This document shows, piece by piece, positions 12,700 through 26,600 of a stretch of DNA of 64,000 bases. Position 1 is the stretch's first letter. Each line of letters opens with the position of its first letter. The notes beneath the pieces were generated by a model, which saw only the letters and a program-made list of their open reading frames with translations, was not told where the DNA came from and made no database searches. Source of the DNA: Archegozetes longisetosus (taxonomy: Eukaryota > Arthropoda > Arachnida > Sarcoptiformes > Trhypochthoniidae); NCBI GenBank assembly GCA_018873245.2, contig JAEMBT020000004.1, positions 11,440,418-11,504,417 on the forward strand, read 5' to 3'. Made by a program: the position numbers and the translations under genes.

Positions 12700-15600
12700 C
12701 GTTGGGATTGCAATCAAAGGCAATAACGAGTTCTCATCACATCATATCATTCCACGATTTTGCACATATATCTCATCTTATATCCCAAGTCCATTAAATC
12801 TAACGTAAGATACCTTATATCTTATAAAAATATTACGATTCGCGCCACAAAAATCATAATTGATGCCAAACCATAGATGAACGACAATCAAAGAGTTTAG
12901 CACAAATACGAGTAAAGTGTATCATATATCAACTTAATAACCATGAGATCAGATTTTCAGGCAGATAATCATAAAACAAGGTTCGGTTTCTTTCTCTGCT
13001 TCTAATGCAAAGCGAACGACTCATCAATAGCTCAATATATACACGATTGGAACAAATATACTAGCAATAGCCCATCAAACAAAGTGTTAGACATTATGTT
13101 CTATTAAACCCTCGACTCATTTGCGCGTCATTTCCGTTGCTTCGTCTCGCAATCGGAAGTCAGTTATGCATGCAATACATGGTGATAGACATTAAAGTGA
13201 TGGACAAATGACAACATCCTGTCATGTTGTGAAACCAACTAAACAGACCAAATAAAATATGCGCCATAAAGAGTGAGGCATTCAAAGAGATAATCAGATA
13301 AATATAAAAAGAGAAGCAGAGGAGCATAGTTTGAGCCATTTGGGAATCAACATCAAGTAACTATCGGTGGTGTTGGCAAAGGATAACCAGGAAAATGGTT
13401 TCAAATGGGAATAAAGATGATGGACCCAACAGTCAATATAAGGGCATATTTGGTTTGCATCATCAAAAGTGACAGCAATAGACCAATACACGTTGTCGTA
13501 CATGTACTTACAGTTGCCGTAATAATTATCTTTAAACTTGCCACTTATCAGTACTTCAAACACCAACAATTTAATACTAACATTAACACCTTATCTCTAT
13601 CTCTCTATTTTAATCAAAGTCCAATTATGACTAGTTATTAGTCTTATGACAATCCAATCCATATGAATCGAGTATGTTTTCATTTAATCTCAACTCAATT
13701 TGCCATTACTTTAATTAAATCATCAGTTTATTAATGTTTGGAAAATAATTCGATTTGATAAAAATGTCGTTGGTCCAATTTAATGTCACAGTTATTGCTA
13801 TTGGTTTAACTGAACTGTTCAAGTTGACAGCAATCTCAATAACTAAACAAATTGGGCAAATAATAAAACAATTACGAGAATACAAATAGTTCAATAATTA
13901 TTATACACAATTGTACAAAACTCCTTCCGTTCAAAGCCTTTGCTGACAATGAGAAAAAGTCATTTTTTAGTAGAAGTTGTGCCAATTTTTTAGCTTTTGC
14001 TTGATTAGTCATTTGTCATTTTTATCCTTTGAAAATTTGATGTCAGTTTGAAATGCGAAATCAATACCAAAACTTTAGTAATAATAGTATTACATTTTCA
14101 GTTTAAAAGTTGACAAATTGAACGAAATGATGCGCTTTTGTTTACTCTAAAATAATTTTCCTCTAATTTTTTAGTGCTTCGTGACTCAATAATCAATTTA
14201 CCCGTCAAGTTAAACAAAATCAAGGTTTGCACTTTGGTCCATTGAAAAGAACAATATCTCATAATTACGATTGTCATTAGACATAGATTTGTAGTTGAAA
14301 AAATACCTATTGTTGACAATTGTTGTTCGGCTCAAACGCGGTTAAACCATCAAATTATGCTTTCATTAAGTTTATTATAACAATATTTAGGTTGAATAAT
14401 GCACAAAAAGTAAGCAAATATAACATTGAGTTTATTTGGACGGATTACGAAATAAGATAATTGAATAATAAAAAATAAAATAAGAATAAGGCTCTTTGAA
14501 CAATAAGATAACTATTGCGATTAACTGGACTGAGGTTATGCTGTATGCCTGAGTTAGTGTGAGCACAATTTCAAACTAAAAAGTTTAAATATATTTTTTA
14601 CTCAGACCTAAATATAGACCCATTTGCGTTGAGGCAAAGCTCAAACATATAAAAAAATATGATAAACCGTTGAAGACCGGATGCGCGTACAGTCAATGTT
14701 AAAAAAATTGAAATTATGAACAATTTGCAAAATTATATCTGAAAAGTGCACTTAATAACTTGATTTAGTGAACCAAATTATTTGCTCAAACTTCTTAGAA
14801 AGATAATTTGAACTTTGAATATGAAAAACTGATGATAATACTGAGTGACTGGCTCTTATCTGAACGATCAAAATAAAGAAGAGTACAATAAATGTAAATT
14901 CGACAAAAGTATAAATGAGTTTCGATATGGAATGCTGAGTGAGCAAAATGGCTAGTATTAGGAGACATTCCCAGTTTGTTCACATATATTCGAGTTATGT
15001 TTGAACTGATCTACAAAATAAAGTAATTGCTCAAAAATATTGCTATTTTAAGAAATTAAATAAATCAATGAACAGGCATGAAGTGCTTATTAGACAAAAA
15101 CAGTTGAGTTTAATATTAGAAAACTTAATATTAGCGGAATATTATGTGGCTTTTGGTTATGAGTTTAGTATAGATTTAGAAGTATTTTTATAGTGAATAC
15201 CTTATGATAATGACTGGACAAAATGCCATTCATTTAATAGTTGCTAAGCAGCGCTATTTTAAGTTATTTGAAGAAAGTAAGAAAATGTGTTAAATGAAAA
15301 ACGCAAAGTATCAAAATCCACGCAAGAGAAACATTTGAGAATTCGCAAAAGTGGCCTAATATCATATCATACTTGCTCTCTCTCTCTCTCCTCACTCGGT
15401 CTATACCTGACATGCAATAATAGTAACGTTTTAGTAGCAGTAAAAAAGGTTATTTTCTAAGTTAAAGGTAAGGAACAGACTTTTTTACATTTAAACCAAA
15501 TGATATTCTGTGTGCTTAGTATTAAAGAAGGCTCTCTTAATGGTTCGAAGTAATGCAAAGAGAGAAAGAAATGAAGTATATATACAAAAGTGAAAAATAA

Positions 15601-16690
15601 CAATCGCTTCGCTAAGTAGGACAGAGAAAACTTTAATATATGAATAAAAAGAAGAGAAAGGGAGCAAAGCTTAAAGTGATAAAAGGAATAATAGAAAGTG
15701 AAAAAAAGAAAAGATCAGTCAAATGCTAATGAGAACATGTCGGCTTTGATCAGACACTCATTGCCAGACAACTTATCGAATATAATTAATAAGACATTAG
15801 ATTAAATGGCTTCAGAAACTCGGGTACCAACATTCTATACCAGAATTTATTAAGTACTATTCTCTGGGGACTTACTTTGTATTTTTTAATTTAATATCAA
15901 ATGTGACACTTCTGTACAGCTACTGCGACTTATTTTCAAAATCACTTCAACTGACAGATTGCTTAACAATTTCAATCAATGGTGACACTAATGACTATCA
16001 AATGTAATTTAATATTATTATAATCCTTAGCCTTATATGCAAAACATTAGTGCTCCCATTCAACTGGTATTAATTAGGTTTCAAAAAATAAATATATCAT
16101 TAAATTGAGTCTTTAATCAATTAAAACTATACGAATCGTTAAATGCAATCGTTTCAAAATATTCACATTTTTTCTATTAATCACTTTCTCTAAAATCAAA
16201 CCGAAATAATTGTGTCAACAGTTTCTGGAGAGCATAAAGGGAACAACCTTTATTAGTTCATTTTTCAGAAATTCAGTTTTTCAGAGTTGAGCTGCCACTA
16301 GAAATCATCTGCTTTCGTCTCATTTTTTAAAAATAAACTTCAATATAGTAGATATTGAAGAGCAGGGGTTTTGGGACTTTGATAGGATCTGTATTGATGA
16401 AAATTAGCCAGTTTAGAGTCAGCTTTTATGTGAAAAATGTATTTGACTTTGAGATTGGAAAACTGGACACAAAATGAATGTTATAGTAGAACAAGTAAGT
16501 AATACTCGCGATTTGATGGCAGGCATGAAAAATAGTAATGTTTTCGTGAAAAGCATGTCAAATCTGAAATGTTTGTATATTAAGCATATGGGCATATACG
16601 GCATAAGATTGCATTGACTAGTGAGCAAAACTGTACATTAGAGCCAAATAACACGGTCATCAATGTATGTCAATGTGGGATATATGGTAT
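12700..16690. other. No confident gene; weak ORF pair at 13294-13641
   Basis: A plus-strand ATG frame of 78 codons (13405-13641, start MGIKMMDPTVNIRAYL) contains one hydrophobic segment around residues 29-45. A minus-strand frame is open through the same bases. Both may be chance. The rest is AT-rich and empty apart from a short CT run at 15376-15390. Confidence 0.4.
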
Positions 16691-16703
16691 ACGAAACAGT
16701 TCT

Positions 16704-16827
16704 GTTGCCAGGGAAACAGAAACATGAAGATGGAGGAAATGCACGAAAATAGTCATTCTATATGCACTCTCTCAAGGCATACACGATTACAGCATCCATA
16801 AGACTCATGACTTGTTGCCATGACAAC
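16704..16827. promoter_or_regulatory. Pair of RFX-type X-box motifs
   Basis: Two near-consensus X-boxes, imperfect inverted repeats of the GTTGCC...GGCAAC type bound by RFX transcription factors, lie 110 bp apart: GTTGCCAGGGAAAC at 16704-16717 and GTTGCCATGACAAC at 16814-16827. RFX proteins control ciliary genes in animals; this is family knowledge and no ciliary gene is visible nearby. The motif is short and may occur by chance, but the second site is close to the ideal palindrome. A minus-strand gene model lies ~750 bp to the right. Confidence 0.35.
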
Positions 16828-17571
16828 CACTACTCCAGACTTGAACTACTGTTAACTTTTTGGCCCGAGCACAACACATTGACTTGGCATATATAGCTTT
16901 TCTCTATTTAATACTACTTTTGAAAGACGTGCTAATGTGTGCCTCATCGATAAAATCACATGTGTGCTCAACAAACAGAGACAACAGTTTGCCAGTGTGT
17001 CACAGAGTCAGACGAGAGTCACAGGCAGACAATTAAATACATAATAAGTTGATATAATTATGTAAGAGAAGTAAAGACCAAGTTATGAGTGCAATGAGCG
17101 AAGTGAGCAAAAGAACATTACCGAAGTAAAGTCAACATTAAGGTGTTTTACATCAACATCAAAATCTATGTAAACATTGTTCCGCTTGAATAAAAATGAG
17201 CCAACTATTTAAACGACACAAGTGGCAAACAAGCAAAGTATACACCAATCAACAAATTATTTATAGAAACATTAGTGAACCTGAGCTGAGCGACAAAAAT
17301 TGGTATCAAAAATAGCGCAATTAAAATACAATAAATTCCATTTTGTGCAAACAATAGATTGCTTTCAACTCTCTAATTCGGTATTTTCGATGACATCAAC
17401 AAAATTTCAAATTTCTTAATGATGAGTTTTAATTAACTCAATATAGAGTAAAACTGGTGGATAAATATAGTGAGAGCTCATTTCCAGTAACTTAAATCGG
17501 AAAAGAGGACGGAATGTAACGTGTGTTCAAAGCCAATGTGAGACTGAGAGCCAAAAATCAGAGAAAAGTTT

Positions 17572-17858
17572 TCATGTATAGCCCGAACGTAAGATAAAAG
17601 CTAAAAAGGATGAATGCATAAAATTACTGCCAACATGAGAAACATTGCATTTGGAGAGTGAGCTAACAATAGAGTGATGTGTGGGCACTGAGTATCGAGT
17701 ACTTTCTTCAAAGAAAGACGCACGAGTATTCTTATTCCCATTCCTATTTAGAGTCGGAGACTGTCTCTCCGCAAACCCCGATATATACTGTATATTATCG
17801 TCAATGAATATCTCTTTAAACACCGGAAACAGAAGCACGGAGTCATTTTTCAAAAAAC
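17572..17858 (-). CDS. Candidate second (terminal) exon of a two-exon gene
   Basis: The minus strand here is open for 95 codons to TGA at 17572-17574. It begins directly after an acceptor (ttcttagcag) whose AG ends at 17859. The encoded stretch is polar and mixed (for example KNDSVLLFPVFKEIFIDDN, then an Asn/Arg/Ser-rich middle). Joined to the ATG exon at 18020-18089 by removing a 161-nt intron, the reading frame is kept and gives a 118-residue protein. The donor (C|GTAAAT) is only fair. The plus strand is also open over part of the stretch. No family is recognised, so this is a gene model and not a firm annotation. Confidence 0.25.
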
Positions 17859-18019
17859 CTGCTAAGAAGTAATGGTGCGGCAGGTTTTAGTGCTACGATT
17901 CAAGCCAAGTCTTATGCACATAAGTGCCTGTGGTGTACGAATGAGAGGCACATGAATGGGACAAAAAAAATTGTGAACTCGAAATGGCAATATGAAGTTG
18001 AAGGCAGGCTTGTATTTAC

Positions 18020-18089
18020 GCAATTGAATGCCAGCAGACTTACACTTGTCATCACCCAAGTGTACTGAATAAAACACCGAAACAGACAT
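18020..18089 (-). CDS. Candidate first coding exon of the same two-exon gene
   Basis: The ATG at 18089 opens MSVSVFYSVHLGDDKCKSAG. The proposed donor follows 23 codons plus one base, and the phase matches the acceptor before 17858. Unspliced, the frame runs 75 codons to TAG at 17862-17864, inside the proposed acceptor region, so a short intronless ORF is the alternative. Confidence 0.22.
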
Positions 18090-19140
18090 TGATATAATGA
18101 CCTGACGCTAACTTATAGACCAAACTATATATTTCTTAAAGCGCTGCACAACAAATCGTTTGGTTGAGGCATATTTCAAGAGATTTATGCCTTAAATTTG
18201 ACGCAGTCTTATATTTATGCCTTCAAACAGAGTTAGCTTTGCTTTGACTAAACATATTCACTGTTCAGAAAATATACATCTCACAGACTCCAAACGCTTA
18301 ACACTCTCTTACGCCGTTTTCCGCCTAAATAGCGATATATTTCATTGGATCAAAATTAATTTTAAAAAACTATTTACAAATATCTGACGCGAAATAAGCC
18401 TTAGCTTAAGCTGAAATATACACAACAGTTAATATCAGTTCTAGTCCTCCATTACTTTTACTACTGATTCAATACAAGCGAAAGGATAAAATATAATGTG
18501 GGCTCAAATTTTTCTCTTTTTCAACTCAGTCATAATAGTTATGATGCATGCATTTTGTAAAGCAATAAACTACAGCCTATACAATCGCATCAACTTTAAA
18601 ATTCACACATAAACCGATTTAGCGAAAAAACAAATGATCACAAGAGAAGGAGAACAATGTATTATCACATAATACGGTGGAGTATATAATAGAAGGTAGG
18701 AAAAATCGATAAAAATACTGAGACAGACATCGCAGACACAGACATGATATCATTATTTTTAGCTATAATAAGTTTGGGCTTAGCAGTCACACAGTTATCA
18801 TTAATACAGTTAAATACTATGTTTTAGGAATTAATTTAAATAAAAGTCGAATCAGCCAATCAGCCAATAGTTAGCGTAACGCCAATTTATGTTTCCAGTC
18901 AGAACACTGTATACTATTTATATATACTATTAACCTTTAAAGCACCTAATATTCGGATAAATCTATTCTACTATTCCATTCAGATTCCGTTTATTCACTC
19001 CTAGAGTAGAGTGTGTTTTATTCCAATGTTTGTTCAATATCATCATTTAGACTGAATATCAGCTGTTCTTCTAATATATTCCTATCGACGCATTATTTTA
19101 ATAATAAATCACTTCTACTATTATTATGAGCCAAAAGAGA

Positions 19141-19174
19141 ATGAGAGAGTGAGTCAATGAGAGTGAGAGTGAGT

Positions 19175-19235
<61 letters not shown>
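19141..19235. repeat. Compound (GAGT)n-(GA)n microsatellite
   Basis: Imperfect GAGT/GTGA units (19141-19178) pass into an uninterrupted GA run of about 28 units (19179-19235). The same two-part design recurs at 45181-45294. Confidence 0.95.
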
Positions 19236-19237
<2 letters not shown>

Positions 19238-21280
19238 AAAGATAATTATCTAACTTTGTTGAACGCAGAAACCAATGATTTATTGTCTGTTAGAATGAGG
19301 AATGTCTATAACTGTATGTCTCTATGAGTTTCTATGCCTAAGTCCAGCCAAAAACAATCGAAGCCTCTGTTATTACAATTACAATACAATTGCTATATTA
19401 TTACTATTACGACCAGATATAACGACATTGAAGTGCCGCACAAAACTCTCAACCAGAGAAATGGTAAAACAATAGCACAGCAACTAAATATGTCATTCGT
19501 TTGCTTTGCTTTGCTATAACATAAACTCATAATACTTAGTGCTTACAAGATCTTAGTTTCTGTCTTCCTTCAGACTTTCAGACACGAGGCCAAAGTAGAC
19601 ATCAGATAACAACACAAAGTAAAGTGTCTTTTTGGTCACCTGAGAACAACGCAACTCAATCGATAATATGAGACAAAAATTGAATCTAATTTACATCAGA
19701 ATTAAGGCTAATTACGTGCAATTCAATTTATCAGATCTTTCAATCTAATGGACTAATGACTACTTTTTGATAAAGTGAACACTTTCTCACAGGTCTCGCC
19801 AAAGAGTTTCAAAAATTGTTGTCCTTCACTTTTATCAAATGATTCAATCGATTTGAGTCTACGCAAAAATAATCAAAAAACAAAACTGATTTATTGATAT
19901 TAATTCTTTCTTAAAAAGACTTCCCACGAATTCGAGTTTTTTAACCTTTAAATAGTGGGCAGAATTGGCGTTTGAAAAAAATAGAGACATCATTGGTTCG
20001 TCTGTTTTCTTAAGTAAGTGCCGAGACTGTCAGGTCTGACGATTCACACCATTGTCACGAACTCGTCAACTAATTTGAGATAAATTTTAGGATCGCTATA
20101 AAACATAGATAAACACAGTGTTCGGTAATTAAATTCTAATAATACAGAAAAAATCTCATAAGAACTTCAAGCTTTCCGCTCAACAACAATCAACTTTTGG
20201 ATAGATTCTCGCTCTCATTCATGATTGATATCGAACATTAAGATAGACTGGAAATAAATTTCAAGTTTTATAGCATTGAATAATTTAAAGAATAGAACCA
20301 GAGCTAAATTATGTTAAGACTTGTTTCGGTTATGGTATTGAGCAATAAATTTAAAAGTTATAATAATATAAGTATAACGTGGAGGGCGTCTAACAATTTG
20401 AAGGGTTCATAACTTTGTTCCTAATCAGATCTATTTGGTCTTCAACTCAGTCCTTATCGTTTAGAACATGAAAATTTGATTTTCATCTTACAGAATGTTG
20501 AGTGAGAAACAGCTTAATTATAAAACAAAATAAACATATATCGCTGTTATAACAACACGGTTTTAATCTCAATTTCAAAGTCTAACAAACGGTATATTGA
20601 AAAAAGCAGTCATTACTTTGAAAATGATTTTAAGGAAACTCATTATTTTTACATTAAGTCTAATAAAATATTGCACAACATTACAACTGAATCGAGTTTT
20701 GGTCACAAGATCTAAATTATACTGTATTTGGGTTTACATTTCTCTCATTGACGTCATGGCATCGATTGAAGTGAAATATTGCCTCACATTCTATACCTTA
20801 TCTCTTATATTTGTATTTAAATTCAATATTACCCTATTCTGTGCATTTGTGGTTCATACAAATATCAGCCTTTCTTTTAGTTTTCATTAGTCATATGTCT
20901 CCGTTTATGCTAAACATACAATCAAATGAGTATAACCTGTAAAGTCGAAACATTAGTACTTTGGTGAGGTTTTCGAGTCAGGTCTCGTCACCACAACTCA
21001 ATAATATAATAGAAAGCTAGATATAACTCACTTCTCAGTACAGCACAAACTAAAGAAATAAATAAAACGTCAAAAAGGCCAGAATTAAAATCGATAAGCA
21101 GTTTGAATTTAGAGACAAACGTGCCTCCACTCGATAATAGTAAAAGTTGCAGTTCAGTTGCATCACTATCTATGGCCTAACGCTAACTCTTATTGTAAGC
21201 ATGAGATAGCGATAGAACAAATTAGAGAGAATTCCAGTCAATAAGAGATGGAGAGACGAGACGAGACATGAGAAAAAGAG

Positions 21281-21340
21281 TCAGGGATGTGAGAGTGAGT
21301 GAGTGGATGAGAGTGAGTGAGTGTGAGAGAGTGAGAGAGC
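21281..21340. repeat. Imperfect GAGT/GA-rich tract
   Basis: A purine-rich stretch of degenerate GTGAGT and GAGA units. It could be a decayed version of the compound microsatellites at 19.2 and 45.2 kb. Confidence 0.8.
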
Positions 21341-22258
21341 ATTGGTTAGTAACACAAATTGAAGCTGACAAATACATGCACATGCAGGCTGGTGTGTATA
21401 TATTCTAAGTGATGTTGATATGTTGCTCTTATGGCAATTTCATCCTTACACTATAAGCACAGCCACAGCCATCGCTTGTTTTTATTAAATTAAATCTGAA
21501 AAGAGCTAATATAACCTGCATCTTGAAAACCATAATAAAAATAAAACATAGAATACAATGCATTCAATATAGAGAACAACTTGTTTAATGTGTTAGCTCG
21601 AGAAATAACATGCGGTAATAATAATGAACAAGAACAAATTTGACCAGGTATGCCGCATTATATAACTTCATCAAAATTATTGTCTCACCAATTCAATTAT
21701 ACCCATTTAATTGAATATTAAATTGTCGTTACAATCCATGCAAAACCCATTATATAAACAATAAATACTAATAAATAAAAGTAATCACACAAGAATTGAA
21801 TATTATTCAGACAATCGCTTATATTGTTATACAATTGAGTTAAACAATAATAGTATTAGATATGTGTCCAATGACAGCATCCATAACTTTTTCAGTTGAT
21901 GTCTCCATTTAGTGCAAAGTGATTACATTTATGTGCAATTGTGCACAATATATACAACATATACATTCAACATAACATATAATACGCAGATATATATTTT
22001 GTGTGTATATATATATATGCATTGCTATACTGATCATTTCTGTCCTTTGTTTCGCCGACACAACACTGACTGTGAGTTTGATTTAAGCTGCTTTATTGTA
22101 CTCTATGCTAACAATACTACGATCAGACTTATATAAGGCCAATACATAGCATAGGAAATTCAGTGAAACCCTATCATTTGTTCCGGTTGGCAATAGCAGA
22201 TCAGATTTTTAGTACCGCTGGGATGGCAGGGATGACAACCAATTTATAAGAGGGCATA

Positions 22259-22276
22259 CTCTCTCTCTCTCTCTCT
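22259..22276. repeat. (CT)n microsatellite
   Basis: Nine CT units, uninterrupted. Confidence 0.9.
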
Positions 22277-23239
22277 ACTGAAAAGCAACTTATGCCAAAA
22301 TGACAATTGAAATTCTCCGTATAATTCAATACTTGTTTAAAACCAGAATCTAATTTTATTCTCCGATTCTTGGCCGACTTTTTCATAATTCATATTTCTA
22401 TACCACGAAGACCAGCATCAATAAAATATTTGTTACACTGTGTATATAACATATGTTGGTATACATAAAATTTTTATTATATTTAATATTATATAATAAG
22501 TGGTGTCACTCTAGATAGAAAACCAATCCTAAAACTTAATTAGACTCGACGTTCATATGGAGACAATAGCTTTTAGATCATTTTAAAAACTTATCAAAAT
22601 TGCTAATAATTATAATGCAACTAATTTTAAGATAGTATGAAATTTGGCCGTCACTGGAGATGATGACAGCATTAGATAAAAGAAGAGTAGGAGAAAAGTT
22701 AAGTGACTGACGATAGTTATAGGAGTAATGCTTATAAGCAGTAATGCCATAATATGTCAAGATAACAAAAAATGGCTCCGAATCCTAACAGAGGCCTGAC
22801 TGCTAACAACAGTCCAACTCTCATATAACATGTATTTATATAAGTTGACGGCCGGAAATGGGATTGAATAATGCCTTTTCAATGCATCAGCTGTTGGAGC
22901 ATTCTAACAGACTAAAAGCAAACAATTTGAATAGTCAAACAGTATAACAAGTACACCACAGTATTCGGTATATCAACTGTATAGTTACCAACACTATGAA
23001 CCACCACTTATTGTATGACACAAATTGGGCAAAACTATATACGAGTAACAGATCTGCCAATAAAATGTTCACTCTATTCGTTATGCATATTTAATGAACT
23101 ACTCATATCTTTTTATTAATAAAAATAATTGATTCACATCATACAAATTTATCAACTGATCGGAAAAGTTTTTTTCAAATTGAAATTTGCGCTCAATTGT
23201 AACAATTATTTCATTATTGCGCAATTGTCATGAAAACTA

Positions 23240-23500
23240 TTATATTAATTGCTTCCTCTGCAGAACATTTTTTCTTTCTTGTATTTGTTGATATAGATTT
23301 ATATACAGATAAGGTTTTTTGCTGTCAATGACATATTTTACAAGTAAGCAAAAGCAGGTGTAGTTCGCATTTTTCATTGTTATAGATTGCTTACACGAAA
23401 GCGCTTCACTGTTTGTTGTCAGTGCATTGCAACAAAACACTAGTCTTAAGACTACTAAAGCTATTATTAAAACTTGCACTGCATTACTATTGCAGATCAT
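23240..23500 (-). CDS. Candidate 86-aa secreted peptide precursor
   Basis: The minus-strand ATG at 23500 gives 86 codons to TAA. Residues 1-26 look like a secretion signal: a short polar start (MICNSNAV), a hydrophobic core (about 8-22) and small residues before a possible cleavage near Ala26. The remainder is polar with Cys at 36, 49 and 51, an N-glycosylation-type NYT at 46-48, and a basic, Gln-rich C-terminus ending at residue 86. This layout fits a small secreted peptide, but T-rich DNA makes false signal peptides common. The frame stays open 15 codons upstream of the ATG, and the start context is poor (T at -3). No known neuropeptide or toxin signature is seen. The opposite strand has a 65-codon frame over part of it. 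Confidence 0.27.
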   Translation of the reverse strand: MICNSNAVQVLIIALVVLRLVFCCNALTTNSEALSCKQSITMKNANYTCFCLLVKYVIDSKKPYLYINLYQQIQERKNVLQRKQLI

Positions 23501-23610
23501 CAAACAAAAAACACAATCAATTCTCAGATTGTCTGGTATGGACAAAAAACTTTAAAGCTATTCAGTTTAATAATAACTGCAAAAATGAATGCATTCAAAG
23601 TACACTTTAG

Positions 23611-26600
23611 TGAAGATAAATGAAAACATCCTACTGCACAATTTTCGCGATTAACACATTTAAGACAATAGTTTGATTATTAAGATTTTTTCAAAATGCG
23701 CTGCTCGTGTATCAAAAGGTTTAGAAAACATTTGAAAGACTCCCCGAGAATATCTAGACTGAAAGACTGGCTCTTAAAAAAGTTTGACTGCATTTCATAG
23801 ACATACTCGTGTGTAAATAAGACTTTATAGCTTTGCACATAAGAGAGACACTCTATTTATAAACAGAAGTTTTGTTTCTCATTATAACTTTGTTGTTATT
23901 AATTATCTCATAATTGGATAATTAGATTATTTTTAAAATAGCAGTCATCTAAAAGATCCGAATGTTGTTTAATTTGCAAAGTCTCGACTCGGAAACTATT
24001 TCTACCACTTGAAAATTTTCAACAATCATTCAAATGATATCCTCGAGCGATACTATTAATTAGTCGCTTTCTTATACTATTCCAATAATTTTTATTTCGG
24101 AATTAATTATATACACATACAATAAAAACATTAGTCCGACAATTATCAGACCAATCACATCAATTAGGAACAATTTATCATTTTTTAATCATAAACTAAT
24201 GGAAGAAATGATGGTTTGCTGTCATTTTATTGAATAACGCAAATAAAAATCTGTTCGCAAAGGAAATTAAAAATAAATAATTGATGAATGAGTCAAAAGT
24301 TTTAGGAATAAAATAGGAATTTTCTTATAATCTGATTCGGTTTAGCCCAAACTTAACATTAATAATGTTGTACTTTTAGGTCTATATATATATATTAATA
24401 AGTAATTTGAGAGTAAACTTACTCAACAATTTTTGCCAGTACTTTGTATGAATTTCAGATCAAAAACTCCTATTTTGAACTCTAAGGTGGGACGAGAAGA
24501 GGTCATAGAGAGGTGGGCAGTTATGATGAGTTAAATAAACAATTGAAAAGTGGGAGTAAGATCGAGCAGATTTGTTCGCTCCAAGATTATTCAATCAACT
24601 GTTTCATTAAAACTACAAATGTGTGAAATTAAAACTTAACTGTCTTTATACGAATTAAAAAACAATCAAATTTATGAATCATTAAATTAGATGCAGAAAA
24701 TTAATTAAAACTTCTACAACCAGTTTAAGTCTGTGATGAAAAATGAGCCCATCTTTCTGTCTATTCTCCTATGACTCGGAATTTAATATAATCTGCAGCT
24801 CATAGGGAGAAAAAAGAGTAGAATTCGTTTCATCCTTATTAGGAAAAAGAAACAAAAGGCAATAGGAATTTATATTTTTTGTGATCTGTTTTTCGTTTGC
24901 ATTGACCACCTGTTATATGATATTCGATTAAAGTGAAAGCGGCAGAACAATTGTTCGAACATCACAAATATTATATTCATTTTATAGTCATAAAAACTAT
25001 CGGAGCATACCAACGAGCATACGTACTATGAGCTAAATTATAAATCAAATTTAGCTCCAGGGCTGACTAAACAATTTTTGTCTAAGACTAAGAATTTGTT
25101 TTGTTCATTTGAACGATTGGCCCCTGTGTTCAATTGATACATATACGAGTGGGCTCTCACTACTCAATACTCAATCTTAATAATGTTGTGAAGTCCACCT
25201 TAACTTGTTGTCGAACGGCTTTCAACTTGACCTTTTTAGGTGCTGAGCAACACAACAATACGGACTTTGGGCGCGAGTGGGAGGCAAAAAAGACGAATTT
25301 GTGGAGGCTTTCGATTGGGAGGACTGACTGAAGGCTGTTCTGTTACGCACAGGAAATTGTGAATAATCGTAAATTAACAAAAGTGTCGGTCAGTGCACCA
25401 AAAATAAAGTGCACATGTTTTATTTTTGTCGCAAGACTTTCAGTAGGACTTTGTATTTATTGCATTTTTGCATTAAGAGCTGGTCTGTGCCAATAAAATA
25501 ATTTGTGAAAATCTAAGTGCTCGCTCTATCATCTACAGAAGAGAATCGTCTGACTGACTCTCACATCGACATAATTTAATAAGCGGCTATTGAGAGCCAA
25601 TTGGCATACTTTATGTCGCATACGGTGAGATATGGGGTCATCAGGTTAGGCAATAAACAGAACCGACTGCTTCAGTATAACTCGCTCTCTCTCTCTCACA
25701 ATAGCATTTGATAGAGTTTAGTACGCGTACAATTGCTTAAATATTTGATGGACTCTAAATGGGATGAAAAAACACGAACACAGGGTTACAAACGTTTATA
25801 TTAGTCGTAGTAAATGTCACTAAAATATATAGTTTTCATCTGAATAGTGATAGTGAAGAAACACACGAAAGCTGAATGGAAGCAAAGCCTAAGCAACAAG
25901 GCTTTTAGATGTAGGAGTATTTGGATGAGGACCTCGCCCTTTGTATGACAACTTGCAATGAGTTTTCAAGCTCTCAGAGTTTGGCAATTATTTAGTTGAA
26001 GGCAAATAAGAGAGGCTATGGAGGCCTCAATTGAAGAGAAGCCGGAACGAGATGCAAGTCGAGTCGCACTAGTTCTGAATTATAGCTGTCATACGTTCAA
26101 ATTGTGTCTAATGTTGCCTCTTATGCCTCATAATATTCTCCGACTGACAAAATTACCCGAAATAAATTTCATTGGAGCAAAATATATATTACTTTATGAT
26201 TATTATTATTATTATTAGTATTACGATAACATATACTGTTTAAACCGTAAGTTTCGTCGAACGCCATAATAACAAGATTTAAGGTCTGAAACACGATATG
26301 AGAACTAGCTTTTAACATGAAAACTCACAACTTGTCACTGTAGAGCCCTTAAGACTAAATCAGTGCATATTTTGCTGGTTGTGTGCAATATTACATTCAC
26401 GGATCATAAATAGGTCCTCACGGGAATTAAACTAGAAATTTATTTAGTAATGATACTAAAGCAATGGTTTGGGTGGTCGTTAACTTTCAACATTTGGAGA
26501 ACGCATCGCAAAACTCCATTTATTTCATTCGCTTCTATTCTAAATTCATTTCTAGGGACCTAATAAATCAATAGACAAAACAGACCAACAGAATAAGACC

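Larger units (their letters stand above)
18095..23235. other. No gene seen; microsatellite-bearing AT-rich DNA
   Basis: Stop-dense on both strands. It holds a long GA microsatellite (19141-19235), an imperfect GAGT/GA tract (21281-21340) and a CT run (22259-22276). A 97-codon plus-strand frame at 20597-20890 starts at TTG and is hydrophobic; I treat it as chance. Confidence 0.45.

Noticed and set aside
20597..20890. 97-codon plus-strand hydrophobic frame
   Set aside because: TTG start, T-rich composition, no motif and no splice context; consistent with chance.
26018..26218. 66-codon ATG frame with a good start context
   Set aside because: It ends in a run of Tyr codons made by the (TAT)n microsatellite at 26200-26218, so the frame is unlikely to be maintained.
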